DNA of 64,000 bases from Snodgrassella sp. CFCC 13594 (GTDB taxonomy: Bacteria; Pseudomonadota; Gammaproteobacteria; Burkholderiales; Neisseriaceae): positions 62,001-126,000 of the forward strand of contig NZ_LQXR01000004.1 in assembly GCF_001590725.1 (NCBI RefSeq), in the 5' to 3' direction. Every line of letters starts with the position of its first letter. Position 1 is the stretch's first letter. The notes beneath the pieces were generated by a model. It was not told the origin of the DNA. It did no database searches and was given only the letters and a program-made list of their open reading frames with translations. This document shows, piece after piece, positions 9,784 to 19,919 of the stretch. The position numbers were made by a program, and so were the translations under genes.

Positions 9784-10404
9784 ATGACACTCAAACAATT
9801 ATCTAAAACTTTTGCCGCAGCAGCCTTAAGTGCTGGCATTGGTATGACCCACGCAGACGGCATTGCTGCCCTACAGAAATTCAATACGGATACCGATGGT
9901 ATCAGCGGTCAATTTTCTCAGACCGTGCACAGCAAGAAAAAAACGCAAACCACATCGGGCCAATTCTCCATTCTCCGCCCAGGATTATTTAAATGGGAAT
10001 ACACTCGTCCATATAAGCAAACCATTGTTGGTGATGGCAAAACCATTTGGTTGTACGACCAAGATCTAAAACAAGTTACGAAACGTGCACAGAATCAAAC
10101 TATAGGGGATAGCCCGGCCGCCATTTTGTCCAACAAAAGTGCTTTGAATGCCAGCTATACTTTAAAAAATGATGGTGCCAGCAGCGGTGTCGACTACGTC
10201 CGCGCCACACCCAAGCGCAACAATGCTGGCTATCGCTACATCCGTATTGGTTTCCGAGGCAACACATTGGCAACCATGCAATTGCAAGACAGCTTTGGCA
10301 ACAATACCAATATTCAATTTAGTGGCGTCAACACCCGACCCAATTTAAGCCGTGGCCAATTCCACTTCACACCGCCCAAGGGCGTAGACGTATTGGGTCA
10401 ATAA
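9784..10404 (+). CDS. lolA: outer-membrane lipoprotein carrier protein LolA
   Basis: LolA is the periplasmic chaperone that carries lipoproteins from LolCDE to LolB. The 206-residue product has a signal peptide with likely cleavage after THA (residue 24). The mature part has the family motifs GQFSQTV, RPGLFKWEYTRPYKQTIVGDGKTIWLYD and an aromatic- and Arg-containing beta-sheet core. GAAAGGA precedes the ATG at 9784 by 5 bases. A strong hairpin terminator follows the stop. Confidence 0.93.
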   Translation: MTLKQLSKTFAAAALSAGIGMTHADGIAALQKFNTDTDGISGQFSQTVHSKKKTQTTSGQFSILRPGLFKWEYTRPYKQTIVGDGKTIWLYDQDLKQVTKRAQNQTIGDSPAAILSNKSALNASYTLKNDGASSGVDYVRATPKRNNAGYRYIRIGFRGNTLATMQLQDSFGNNTNIQFSGVNTRPNLSRGQFHFTPPKGVDVLGQ

Positions 10405-10447
10405 ATTAGAACTTAATTGAATGAGCTGGCTACTCAATGACCTTCAG

Positions 10448-10481
10448 TCCCTGAACATATTATGATTGTTCAGGGATTTTT
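10448..10481 (+). terminator. rho-independent terminator of lolA
   Basis: Ten-base-pair stem TCCCTGAACA / TGTTCAGGGA, loop of 9, followed by TTTTT. Confidence 0.88.
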
Positions 10482-10741
10482 ATTATCGTTCGCCTTCAAT
10501 TTTGTCGGGCATTGATGGATTGACAGCAAGACGAACTCCACGTTCGGGTATTTTCAATACAACTAAGATAGATCCGACCCTAACAAGGTATCATGATGTC
10601 TGCTATGCCATCTTGAGTAAAGTTCTTTCAACAACCCATGGCTACTGGATAACGATATACTCTTTATAGTCAAACCAGATCATCTAACATAATCCATCCA
10701 TTTATTTATCCGAATATATTCACCAAAGCGATACACCATTC
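10482..10741. other. intergenic region lolA-acnB
   Basis: Together with the flanking terminators this makes a 383-base gap between convergent genes. I see no supported gene, RNA or repeat in it. Confidence 0.6.
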
Positions 10742-10770
10742 AACAAAAAACCCTGCTTTAAGCAGGGTTT
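10742..10770 (-). terminator. rho-independent terminator of acnB
   Basis: Perfect ten-base-pair stem AAACCCTGCT / AGCAGGGTTT with a 3-base loop. On the minus strand it is followed by a T-run. Confidence 0.9.
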
Positions 10771-10787
10771 GATATCACAGCGGCAAA

Positions 10788-13372
10788 CTAAGCATCCACT
10801 TTTTCCGCCACTTCTTGATATTGTGGAATTTCATTAAAATTCATGTAGCGGTAAATTTCCAATCCTTTTTCATTAATGATGGCTACATTTTCTTTGTATT
10901 CATCAATAGTGGGGATATGGCCCAATTTCGCACAAATTGCCGCCAATTCAGCTGAGCTCAAATACACCTGTGAATTTTTACCCAAGCGATTAGGGAAATT
11001 ACGCGTGGAAGTTGAAACCACGGTGGCACCTTCTCTAACTTGCGCTTGATTGCCCATACACAGAGAACAACCGGGCATCTCCATACGGGCACCCGCGCGG
11101 CCCAATACACCATAATGCCCTTCATCCGACAATTCTTTGGCATCCATCTTAGTAGGAGGGGCTACCCACAACCGAACTGGAATGTCAGTTTTGCCATTGA
11201 GTAAAGTAGAAGCTGCACGATAATGGCCGATGTTGGTCATACAGGAGCCAATAAATACTTCATCAATGTGCGTGCCGGCGACTTCAGACAAAAATTTCAC
11301 GTCATCTGGATCATTGGGGCAGGCCAAAATCGGTTCTTTGATGTCATCCATGTTGATTTCAATGACTGCCGCATATTCTGCATCCTTATCGGCTTCCAGT
11401 AGTTGCGGGTTTTGCAACCAATCTTCCATTTTCTGAATACGCCGCTTGATCGTCCGCGCATCCTGATAGCCATCCGCAATCATATTTTTCAATAATACAA
11501 TGTTAGACTTCAAGTATTCGGTGATTGGCTCTTTGTTTAATTTCACCGTACAACCCGCGGCAGAACGTTCTGCCGAAGCATCAGACAATTCAAAAGCCTG
11601 TTCTACTTTCAAATCAGGTAAGCCTTCAATTTCCAAAATCCGACCAGAGAAAATATTTTTCTTGCCCGCTTTGGCTACCGTCAGTAAGCCAGATTTAATC
11701 GCATACAGCGGAATCGCGTTGACCATATCACGCAAGGTGATACCCGGTTGCAACTTGCCTGAAAAACGCACCAATACCGATTCCGGCATATCTAAAGGCA
11801 TCACGCCAGTTGCCGCAGCAAATGCCACCAAGCCTGAGCCGGCCGGGAAAGAAATACCTAAAGGGAAACGGGTATGCGAGTCGCCGCCTGTGCCCACCGT
11901 ATCTGGCAGCAACATACGGTTGAGCAAGAGTGGATAATGCCATCGCCTGGACGCAAAGATACACCACCACGAGAAGAAATAAACTCAGGCAACTCCTTGT
12001 GGGTTTTAACGTCTACCGGCTTTGGATAGGCAGCGGTATGACAGAAAGACTGCATCACCAAATCGGCAGAAAAGCCCAAACAAGCCAAATCTTTCAGTTC
12101 ATCACGCGTCATTGGGCCGGTGGTGTCTTGTGAGCCCACGGTGGTCATTCGCGGCTCGCAATACGTACCAGGACGCACACCTTCGCCTTCAGGCAGACCA
12201 CATGCCCGACCCACCATTTTTTGAGCCAAACTGAAGCCAGCTGTACTTTCTTCGGGTGATTGTGGTAAGCGGAACTCAGCGGATGCGGGCAAGCCCAATG
12301 TTTCACGCGCTTTGGCTGTTAAACCTCGGCCAATAATCAAGTTAATACGCCCTCCCGCCTGCACTTCATCCAGCAAGACAGGGGACTTTAATGCAAATTC
12401 CGCCACGGTTGTGCCGTCTTTCACAATTTTGCCTTCGTATGGCAAAATATCCACAACATCGCCCATATTAAGTGCGGACACATCCACTTCGATTGGCAAT
12501 GCGCCTGAATCTTCTTGGGTATTGAAGAAAATCGGGGCAATTTTCCCACCCAAACAGACTCCGCCAAACCGCTTATTGGGAACATAAGGAATGTCTTGGC
12601 CAGTATGCCAAATCACCGAATTGGTGGCAGATTTTCGAGAAGAGCCTGTGCCCACCACGTCGCCTACATAGGCCACCAAATGACCTTTGGCCTTTAATTC
12701 TTGCAGCAATGTGATGGGACCGATCTCACCCGATTTATCAGGTGTGATGCCTTCGCGTGGGTTTTTCAGCATGGCCAACGCATGCAGTGGGATATCGGGT
12801 CGACTCCATGCATCTGGCGCGGGCGATAAATCATCAGTATTGGTTTCACCAGTAACTTTAAATACCGTAATGGTGATTTTTTCTGGCACCTTGCCGCGTT
12901 CCGTAAACCATTCAGCATTGGCCCATGATTCCATCACTTCCTTGGCATAAAGGTTCCCTGATTTGCGTTTTTCATCCACATCGTGGAAGGCATCAAACAT
13001 CAGCAAAGTATGCTTTAACGCTTTCGCCGCGATGGGGGCCAATTTTGAGTCATCGAGCAATTCAATTAAAGGATGAATATTGTAGCCACCCAACATGGTG
13101 CCCAATAGTTCAGTCGCCAATTCAGGCGTAATCAGCGGACTTTTGACTGAGCGTTCAGCGACCGCAGCCAAAAATGACGCCTTCACTTTAGAAGCATCAT
13201 CTACACCAGGCGGCACCCGATGGGACAACAATTCCACCAAAAATTCGCCCTCACCTGCAGGCGGATTTTTCAATAACTCAACCAACTCTTCGGTTTGCTT
13301 GGCTGTTAACGGTAGAGCAGGAATACCCATAGCTTCACGTTCAGCAGCAGCAGCGCGGTAGGCTTCTAACAT
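10788..13372 (-). pseudogene. acnB: aconitate hydratase B, frameshifted (likely sequence error)
   Basis: AcnB interconverts citrate and isocitrate in the TCA cycle and has a 4Fe-4S cluster. The two frames together cover the whole protein. The N-terminal helical domain starts MLEAYR (ATG at 13372, AAGGA 8 bases upstream). The swivel domain contains GDVVGTGSSRKSATNS. The cluster cysteines lie in IGSCMTN and GCSLCMGNQ near the C-terminus. The frame breaks at about 11925, after RPGDGIIHS: the family sequence [11 protein letters not shown] requires TTGGCTC, but one G is absent on the coding strand. Adding it gives 861 residues, the normal length. No other damage is visible. Confidence 0.93.
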
Positions 13373-13518
13373 CTCAAACATCCTTATGTAATGGTTTTTA
13401 GGTTTTTATTCTGATGTTGGTATGACAACTACAATAAGCCGCATCATAACCGAAAATGACCCGAATTGAAACAATTTGTAGTCGCCTGTAATTCAATGAA
13501 ACGCACGAGGGACGTACT

Positions 13519-13556
13519 TTCAGGCAGCCTCATCCAGACAATAAAGGCTGCCTGAA
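13519..13556 (-). terminator. inverted DUS pair downstream of the M48 gene
   Basis: Exact TTCAGGCAGCCT at 13519 and AGGCTGCCTGAA at 13545 form a 12-base-pair stem with a 14-base loop. There is no clear T-run, so terminator function is likely but weaker than for the other DUS dyads. Confidence 0.65.
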
Positions 13557-13568
13557 AAATTTTATTCA

Positions 13569-14384
13569 CTAACGATGTCTGTTTTGCTCGTAAATAGGCA
13601 ATATCTGTGGCAATTGCTGCTGAATAGCGGCAATGCGCGCATTATTGGTGGGATGCGTTGACAAAATACCGACCAATGCGCCGTTATCCTGATTCACTTG
13701 ATTCATTTTCTGCCAGACTGTTAGCGCAGCGCGCGGATCATAACCCGCTTCCGCCATGAGCCGTAGGCCACCTGAGTCTGCTTGGTTTTCCTGATGCCGA
13801 GAAAAAGGCAAACCAATCCCATACTGGCTGAGTACATCTTGTGACACTCCAATGGCTTCACTACTAATACCGGTTTGTGAGGCCAAAATTTGGCCACCGA
13901 TATTCATCGCCAAACCCGTGAGCACTTTTTGACCAGCTGCTTGTTTGGCATGCTCAAGTAACGCATGGGTCATTTCATGGCCAATAATGGCCGCAATCTC
14001 ATCATTACTCAGCCGCAATTGATCCACAATACCGGTATAAACCACCATCTTGCCTCCGGGCATGGCCCAGGCATTTAAATCTTTACTGCGTATCACCGTC
14101 AATTGCCAATCAAAAGGTACACCCGTTTTATTGGCCTGCCTCGCATAAGGCAGCATGCGTTCAAATACGGCTCGAATACGCTTTGACGTATCAGAAGTGC
14201 TGTCTACTGCGCCTTGTCCGCGTGCTTGATTGACTACTTGTGCATAACTTTTAGCAGCATTGGCATTCAAAGTTTGGGTATTGTAACCAGCCATATCTGC
14301 CACTTGAACGCAACTCGCCAATGTAATCGCAGCAAGCAAACTGGCAATTAATTTGTATTGGTTCTTGCTGAATAAAAATCGCAT
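13569..14384 (-). CDS. M48-family metalloprotease lipoprotein (LoiP/YcaL-like)
   Basis: A 271-residue envelope protease. The N-terminus is a signal peptide with lipobox LASC, so the mature protein is lipid-anchored. The zinc motif is HEMTH in IIGHEMTHALLEHAK, with the third ligand in ENQADSGGLRLM. GGGAGG precedes the ATG at 14384 by 4 bases; a longer frame starts at 14435. The family is tied to outer-membrane quality control. The final match to one of the E. coli paralogues is uncertain. Confidence 0.9.
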   Translation of the reverse strand: MRFLFSKNQYKLIASLLAAITLASCVQVADMAGYNTQTLNANAAKSYAQVVNQARGQGAVDSTSDTSKRIRAVFERMLPYARQANKTGVPFDWQLTVIRSKDLNAWAMPGGKMVVYTGIVDQLRLSNDEIAAIIGHEMTHALLEHAKQAAGQKVLTGLAMNIGGQILASQTGISSEAIGVSQDVLSQYGIGLPFSRHQENQADSGGLRLMAEAGYDPRAALTVWQKMNQVNQDNGALVGILSTHPTNNARIAAIQQQLPQILPIYEQNRHR

Positions 14385-14526
14385 GCTACCTCCCATCAAG
14401 ATGAACCCACAATCACTGAATTTGGCACAGTACAATCCAGTAACCAGCCAATTACAGCACGCTCAAAACGGCTCTCCTATCCGCACCACACATTGCCGCC
14501 ATACTCAAAACCGTATTTGCTCCGTT

Positions 14527-15228
14527 TTAATGCACTTGCTGATGCTGGCAGAGCGCCGATGTCAATGTCGCCAAATCTGCGAAAACCACCTGCGCCCCTG
14601 CCACTTTCAATGCATGGGCACTGGTGTGGTGTCCATGAGGACAAAAAGCCAAAACAGTAGCGCCCGCCGCCGCGCCCGCGCGGACACCAGTAACTGAATC
14701 CTCAATTACCACACAATTTGTTGCCAGCACACCCAGTCCCAACGCCGCAGCCAAATACACATCGGGTGCCGGTTTATTGGCCGCTACATCATGACCACTG
14801 AATACACGTGACTCAAAATATGGCCACAGCCCTACTTTTTCCATCTGCATGGTAAGCTTGGCTCGGTCTGCTCCCGAAGCACATGCGATACGCCCGCTAA
14901 AAGCCGCATATATCGACTGCACCATAGCAACAGCGCCATCTATCGCGCACACTTCTTCAGCCAAAGCACGATTGCGCCGTTGGTAAAATTCAGCCATCCA
15001 CGTATCAGTCAGTGGTTTACCGGTATTGGCCTCAATTAATGCTTTTTGACTGATGACCATTTTGCCCACAAAACAGCGCATGCACTCTGCTTCAGTTATG
15101 TGCCAGCCTGACTCATTCAACATCTGCTGTAAAACACGATTGGTAATGTTTTCACTGTCTACCAACACACCATCACAATCAAACAAGGCTGCCTGAAATG
15201 GATGCACTCGTTGCATTAAATCAGTCAT
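14527..15228 (-). CDS. HAD-family phosphatase, beta-phosphoglucomutase-like subgroup
   Basis: The 233-residue product has motif I FDCDGVLVDSE, motif II in CASGADRAK, Lys in NKPAPDVYL and motif IV VIEDSVTGVRAG. The helical cap lies between residues about 30 and 90. These are the marks of subfamily IA enzymes acting on sugar phosphates; the substrate cannot be told. Its ATG overlaps the ychJ stop by 8 bases with GGAG upstream, so the two are translationally coupled. Confidence 0.86.
   Translation of the reverse strand: MTDLMQRVHPFQAALFDCDGVLVDSENITNRVLQQMLNESGWHITEAECMRCFVGKMVISQKALIEANTGKPLTDTWMAEFYQRRNRALAEEVCAIDGAVAMVQSIYAAFSGRIACASGADRAKLTMQMEKVGLWPYFESRVFSGHDVAANKPAPDVYLAAALGLGVLATNCVVIEDSVTGVRAGAAAGATVLAFCPHGHHTSAHALKVAGAQVVFADLATLTSALCQHQQVH
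15186..15197 (+). repeat. DUS-type 12-mer inside a HAD gene
   Basis: Exact AGGCTGCCTGAA within the first codons of the minus-strand HAD gene. It is read in frame as part of HPFQAALF. Confidence 0.85.
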
Positions 15229-15640
15229 TCAGATCTCCATCAACATACAGCCACTGCCCGTTTATACACTCAAAACGGCTGGTTTCAGCCAATTTTTCGG
15301 CACGCCCATTGTCTTTATAACGCGCCACAAACGCCACGATCTCATGCTGTGCATCCAGAATCCGATGTGATGTTACCGTTAGCCCGATCCACTTAACTGA
15401 GTTTTCTTGCGCGCCCACATCCAAAGGACGTGTTTGCGGATGCCAAGTCCGCTTTATGTAGTCGAAATCATGACACGCATAAGCGGTATAACGCGACCGC
15501 ATCAATACCGCCGCATTTTCCGGTTGGCGCGCCCCGCGTAAATAAGGGCCACAACATTCAGCCAATAAGCGCGTATGCCCCTTGTTATTCAAGGCGCCAC
15601 ATGGGCAGACTACTTGATGTGGCTGTGCTTTTTTCTTCAT
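15221..15640 (-). CDS. ychJ: YchJ-family (UPF0225) SEC-C protein
   Basis: A 139-residue protein with a Cys-rich N-terminus CPCGALNN...ECCGPYL of the SEC-C zinc-binding type. The conserved core reads LMRSRYTAYACHDFDYIKRTWHPQTR. A GAGGTG site lies about 7 bases before the ATG at 15640; an earlier ATG at 15658 is possible. The family has no established function. It forms an overlapping pair with the HAD gene. Confidence 0.87.
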   Translation of the reverse strand: MKKKAQPHQVVCPCGALNNKGHTRLLAECCGPYLRGARQPENAAVLMRSRYTAYACHDFDYIKRTWHPQTRPLDVGAQENSVKWIGLTVTSHRILDAQHEIVAFVARYKDNGRAEKLAETSRFECINGQWLYVDGDLND

Positions 15641-15779
15641 TCCCATCACCTCATCCATTTTCAGGCAACCGATTCAATCATCCGCAGTCAGCGACTATGG
15701 TTGCTGAACATGCCGAATCACCACAGCTGACGTATAAAACGCAAAGTACTGTAGCAAAATGGTAGTGTCTTATAAACGC

Positions 15780-15807
15780 TTCAGGCAGCCCCGTTAGGCT
15801 GCCTGGA
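15780..15807 (-). terminator. DUS dyad downstream of the MFS gene
   Basis: CAGGCAGCC and GGCTGCCTG pair across a 6-base gap just 3' of the MFS stop. The right arm has one mismatch to the DUS 12-mer. Confidence 0.65.
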
Positions 15808-15812
15808 AACCC

Positions 15813-17144
15813 CTACACAATTCTACTAGCGACTAATGGATTCCAAAGTCCGACCTTTGTTTCTTCCCCCAACAACGCAACCACCACCGCCACAGCCAGT
15901 AACACCACTGTAAACATGATAAAGACACGTGAGAAAGCATTACTGCCAACCATCATATGGGTCACCACTAATGGCGCCACAATACCCCCCATGCGACCAA
16001 TAGCAGAAGCCCAGCCAGAGCCAAAAGCCCTTATATTGGCTGGGTATTGTTCTGGTGTGTAGGTATAGAGCACACCCCAAGCACCCAGATTGAAAAACGA
16101 CAGTAAACAACCCCACATAATAATAGCCGCTTCCGAATTTGCTTGGCCAAAGAAATAAGCACACGCAGCGCAGGCGGCCATGAATCCAGCCAGCGTCGCC
16201 TTCCGACCCGCTTTCTCAATCAACCATGCGGCTGCCAAGTATCCTGGTAATTGAGCCAGAATCAGCACCAAGGTATATTCAAAAGACTTTACAATATCAA
16301 ATCCTTGAGCAACCAATAAACTGGGTAGCCACGTAAAAATCCCATAATACGAGTACACAATACCAAACCAAATCAACCACAGCATCAACGTACGCCGAGC
16401 AAAACCACCCGACCACAATTGCATGAATGACACCGTATGCTTTTCAGCCACGGGGGCGACTTCAATTTTTTCCACTACAGGCACGCCTGCTTCTTTTTCC
16501 AAGGCACAAACAATTTGATGAGCCTCATCAATGCGACCTCGATTGATTAAATAGGGAATCGATTCAGGTATTTTTCGCCATACATAAAACACATACAAAG
16601 CGGGGATTCCTCCAATCAGGAAGACTGTATGCCAGTCATGCTTAGGAATCACAAAATAAGCAATTAGCGCGGCCACCAACCACCCCACACCCCAAAAGCT
16701 TTCCAATAAAACAATAAAACGCCCACGCACTTGTGCCGGTACATATTCGCTGACCAAGCTCACTGCCACGGGAAGCTGACCGCCCAACCCCAAACCCACA
16801 ACAAACCGAAACACCAACAACCACGTTAAATTTGGCGCTAATCCGCACAGTGCAGTGGCTACACTGTACGTTACCAAGGTAGCGGCAAAAACAGTTTTAC
16901 GACCAATTTTATCGGCAATACCACCCGCCAACACTGCACCAATCGCCATGCCCACAAAGCCGATGCTCACTACCCAAGCCTTCTCACTTGGCATCAAATG
17001 CCACACCTCTGATAAACGCGGCATGATAAACGCAATGATCCCAGTATCCATGGCATCAAACATCCAGCCCAGACCAGTAATCAACAACAGTCGGTAGTGA
17101 AAAGCGCCTACCGGTAAACGCTGCACACGCGCCAATAAATCCAT
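15813..17144 (-). CDS. niaP: MFS transporter, NiaP-like (probable nicotinate uptake)
   Basis: A 443-residue major-facilitator protein with 12 predicted segments. The N-terminus LPVGAFHYRLLLITGLGWMFDAMDTGIIAF and the loop GGIADKIGRKTVF fit the NiaP subgroup of sugar/aromatic-acid-type carriers. Segments 7-12 follow a central loop rich in Glu and Lys. GGGGGAACAGG precedes the ATG at 17144. The nicotinate assignment rests on remembered similarity and not on neighbouring NAD genes, of which there are none. Confidence 0.72.
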   Translation of the reverse strand: MDLLARVQRLPVGAFHYRLLLITGLGWMFDAMDTGIIAFIMPRLSEVWHLMPSEKAWVVSIGFVGMAIGAVLAGGIADKIGRKTVFAATLVTYSVATALCGLAPNLTWLLVFRFVVGLGLGGQLPVAVSLVSEYVPAQVRGRFIVLLESFWGVGWLVAALIAYFVIPKHDWHTVFLIGGIPALYVFYVWRKIPESIPYLINRGRIDEAHQIVCALEKEAGVPVVEKIEVAPVAEKHTVSFMQLWSGGFARRTLMLWLIWFGIVYSYYGIFTWLPSLLVAQGFDIVKSFEYTLVLILAQLPGYLAAAWLIEKAGRKATLAGFMAACAACAYFFGQANSEAAIIMWGCLLSFFNLGAWGVLYTYTPEQYPANIRAFGSGWASAIGRMGGIVAPLVVTHMMVGSNAFSRVFIMFTVVLLAVAVVVALLGEETKVGLWNPLVASRIV

Positions 17145-17188
17145 CCTGTTCCCCCTTGTCGGCAATAGATCGATCTTGGTTTATTTAC

Positions 17189-19000
17189 CTAATCGGCTGC
17201 CGCAATTGTATCCGATCGTACTATGGGCAATTGTTTACGCGGATTACTGGCATCAAAAACCTGAATAATGCCTTCTGCCAACATATCCGTACTATTCACC
17301 ACATGCTGTGCCCCCGCCTGGCTAAATGCCTCAAGCTCTTTTTCACCTTCACTAAAAGTAATTACATTTAAATGGGCATTCATACCCAAAGCTTCTTGAA
17401 TAATAGCCACAACTTCAGTTTGATTGCTGATAGTAATCACCAAATTTTTGGCCTGTGTCACGTGCACAGCATCCAGCATTCCTTCAGATAAAGCGTGTCC
17501 ATAAGCCACAGGAATTTGCTGAGCACGCAATTCTGTTGCCACATTTAACCGGCTTTCTTGAACATACACCTGCTCCTGCCGCTGCAACAAATGGGCCAAT
17601 ACCACCTGACCGATAGGCCCCGCACCCACCAAAATGGTATGGTTCTCTGCCGCGGGAGCAACCACCATGTCTTCATCTTGAAACAAAATTGAAACGGGTC
17701 TAATGGGCGCCGCTACTTTGGCTTGTGGTCTATCTGAAATAACGTCGCTGTCTTGGGCTTCTGCTGGTGTAGATTGAACATTTTTCTGCTCTGATGTTGC
17801 AGGAGATTTTACAGTTTTCTTGCTTTGATATTTATTCAGCCACACAAATAAAAAAGGGTTAATCACAATGGACACAAGGGCAGCCCCTAAAATCAAATCA
17901 CTCGCCAACTGCGGTAGGATTTTATACACCATCCCCAAGCTAGCAATCATAAAAGAGAACTCACCAATCTGTGCCAACGCAGCCGAAATGGTTAATGCCG
18001 TATTTTTTGGGTACCCCAAAATTCGCACAATGAAAAAAGCGCCTAAGCTTTTACCGATGACCACAATAAACACTGTAGCCAATAAAAGCCATGGTTCGCG
18101 CACCACAATACTGGGGTCAAACAGCATGCCCACAGACACGAAAAACAATACCGTGAAAAAATCGCGCAATCCGGTGGTTTCTTTTTCAGCAGTGTGATTC
18201 ATTTCCGTGTCGTTGATAATCATGCCTGCAAAAAAAGCGCCCAACGCAAATGACACACCAAACAAGTAATTGGCCAAAATAGCGCAACCCAAAGCAATGG
18301 CCACCACTGCCAAACGAAACAATTCAGGATTACCGGTACGCACCACACGCTTTAAAGACCAAGGTATTAATTTCCGCCCCCCGATCATCATTAAGGCAAC
18401 GAAAGCAACAATTTGCAGCAAGGTCTTACCCAACAATATGGCCGTTTCACTGCCTGAAACATCGCCTTGGCCAGACAAAATAGGCGCCAACGCAGGGATC
18501 ATCACCAACACAAACACCATGGCAATATCTTCTACAATCAGCCAACCTGTTGCAATTCGACCGCGCGTGGTGTCCATTAACTGCCAGCGTTGAAGCGCCG
18601 CAATTAAAACCACGGTGGAGGCACAAGACAAGGCTAACCCAAATACCATGCCTGCCCCCCATGACCAATCTAGCAACCAGCTTAGGGCAACACCCAAAAT
18701 CGTAGCTAAACTAATTTGGATAATTGCACCCGGCAAAGCAACCTTGCGCACAGCCAATAAATCTTTGATAGAAAAATGCAAACCTACCCCGAACATCAGC
18801 AATATCACACCTAACTCAGCCAGTTCTTGCGATAGTTGTACATCAGCTGTAAAACCTTCAGTATGCGGGCCAACAATAATACCGGCCAATAAATAGCCAA
18901 TAAGGGGGGGCATTTTTAACTTCTGAGCCACATAACCCAAAATAAAAGCAAAAAACAAGCCGCCAACAATGGTTTCAACCAAGGGAAAGGAGTGGTGCAT
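17189..19000 (-). CDS. CPA2 cation:proton antiporter (KefB/YbaL type) with NAD-binding domain
   Basis: A 603-residue protein. The N-terminal 390 residues are about 12 membrane segments with the motif LLAGIIVGPHTEGF and the ion site ATGWLIVEDIAMV. A Lys/Thr/Ala-rich linker (about 395-450) leads to a TrkA-N/RCK domain starting HTILVGAGPIGQVVLAHLL (dinucleotide-binding GxGxxG). The architecture fits YbaL/KefB/KefC. No KefF/KefG ancillary gene is next to it, which favours YbaL. It is 44 bases upstream of the MFS gene on the same strand. Confidence 0.88.
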   Translation of the reverse strand: MHHSFPLVETIVGGLFFAFILGYVAQKLKMPPLIGYLLAGIIVGPHTEGFTADVQLSQELAELGVILLMFGVGLHFSIKDLLAVRKVALPGAIIQISLATILGVALSWLLDWSWGAGMVFGLALSCASTVVLIAALQRWQLMDTTRGRIATGWLIVEDIAMVFVLVMIPALAPILSGQGDVSGSETAILLGKTLLQIVAFVALMMIGGRKLIPWSLKRVVRTGNPELFRLAVVAIALGCAILANYLFGVSFALGAFFAGMIINDTEMNHTAEKETTGLRDFFTVLFFVSVGMLFDPSIVVREPWLLLATVFIVVIGKSLGAFFIVRILGYPKNTALTISAALAQIGEFSFMIASLGMVYKILPQLASDLILGAALVSIVINPFLFVWLNKYQSKKTVKSPATSEQKNVQSTPAEAQDSDVISDRPQAKVAAPIRPVSILFQDEDMVVAPAAENHTILVGAGPIGQVVLAHLLQRQEQVYVQESRLNVATELRAQQIPVAYGHALSEGMLDAVHVTQAKNLVITISNQTEVVAIIQEALGMNAHLNVITFSEGEKELEAFSQAGAQHVVNSTDMLAEGIIQVFDASNPRKQLPIVRSDTIAAAD

Positions 19001-19358
19001 AGAATGATCAATTTCTTTCAGTTGGGTGTAATAGAAGCCTTTATTCTATGGGAAATGCGTGTAATTACAAATCAATTTCTGCTTTTTTGCGGTCATTCAC
19101 GAAAATTTGCCGTATTACCCCGCACAATACGCAATAACCAAATGCTCAAATTGCAATTTTCAAAAAGATAATAAGACAAAAGAAAAATTAGCACTCTGGT
19201 GGCGAAATAATTTGTCCTCAAGGCTGCCCAATAAGACTGCAACCAAATTATTTATATTTTCAACATAACTCAATCCAAAAGACTCATGTCGAATGATTGT
19301 CGCGAGATTGTTTTGCTGCGCAGAAAGATACCGTAGACGGTGTTTCATCGGATCTTTG

Positions 19359-19380
19359 GTTGATGTTGGTTGACTATCAT
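19359..19380 (+). repeat. direct repeat, copy 1
   Basis: GTTGATGTTGGTTGACTATC is repeated 65 bases further on with one change in this stretch. Confidence 0.7.
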
Positions 19381-19423
19381 ACAAGGGCAGTTCACGATGC
19401 AACCATTATGTATATTGGCTTGT

Positions 19424-19445
19424 GTTGATGTTGGTTGATTATCGT
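19424..19445 (+). repeat. direct repeat, copy 2
   Basis: GTTGATGTTGGTTGATTATC, the second copy of the unit at 19359. It abuts the terminator of tRNA-Leu. Confidence 0.7.
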
Positions 19446-19449
19446 AGAC

Positions 19450-19474
19450 AAAAAAATAACCCCATTTGGGGTTA
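19450..19474 (-). terminator. terminator of tRNA-Leu
   Basis: Stem TAACCCC / GGGGTTA with a 4-base loop. On the minus strand it is followed by seven T. Confidence 0.88.
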
Positions 19475-19477
19475 GTG

Positions 19478-19562
19478 TGGTGCGGATGGAGAGACTCGAA
19501 CTCTCACACCTTTCGGCGCCAGAACCTAAATCTGGTGCGTCTACCAATTTCGCCACATCCGC
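19478..19562 (-). tRNA. tRNA-Leu (anticodon UAG)
   Basis: The minus strand starts GCGGATGTGGCGAAATTGG and closes with CATCCGC-A-CCA, so CCA is encoded. The anticodon stem CCAGA/TCTGG encloses loop TTTAGGT, giving anticodon TAG. A long variable arm (GCGCCGAAAGGTGT) marks it as a class II leucine tRNA. Confidence 0.95.
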
Positions 19563-19659
19563 ATTGATTTAAAACTTAAAGCAAAATTGAATCTAATTTC
19601 GATATCTTAATAATGAAAACAGCACAACCACTCCGATGATTGCACTGCTTTTTTTATTT

Positions 19660-19735
19660 TGGTGCCGGCACCAAGAGTCGAACTCGGGACCTTCTGATTA
19701 CAAGTCAGCTGCTCTACCAACTGAGCTATACCGGC
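19660..19735 (-). tRNA. tRNA-Thr (anticodon UGU)
   Basis: The minus strand reads GCCGGTATAGCTCAGTTGG and ends TGCCGGC-A-CCA. The anticodon loop is CTTGTAA between GCTGA and TCAGA, giving TGT. The 76-base length with encoded CCA is normal. The tRNA-Leu gene is just downstream. Confidence 0.95.
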
Positions 19736-19834
19736 AACGAGGGCGCATTATGCGCAATTTAGCTCAATTTGACAAGGCCATTATGGGTTTATTTGACCAC
19801 CGCATCACACCCCACTGATTTAACAATAGAAATA

Positions 19835-19846
19835 TTCAGGCAGCCT
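19835..19846 (-). repeat. DUS-type 12-mer
   Basis: Exact copy in the spacer between tRNA-Thr and uraA. Confidence 0.85.
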
Positions 19847-19919
19847 TTACATTAAATCTACAAATGTAAATAAAACAATACATCCGTTATAATCGGCTCG
19901 CTAAAATTAAGGAATAACC

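Larger units (their letters stand above)
19001..19449. other. intergenic region between antiporter and tRNA-Leu
   Basis: No convincing gene. A short minus-strand frame (19160-19402, 80 codons) has no ribosome site or known match. The right part contains two copies of a 22-base repeat. Confidence 0.5.
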
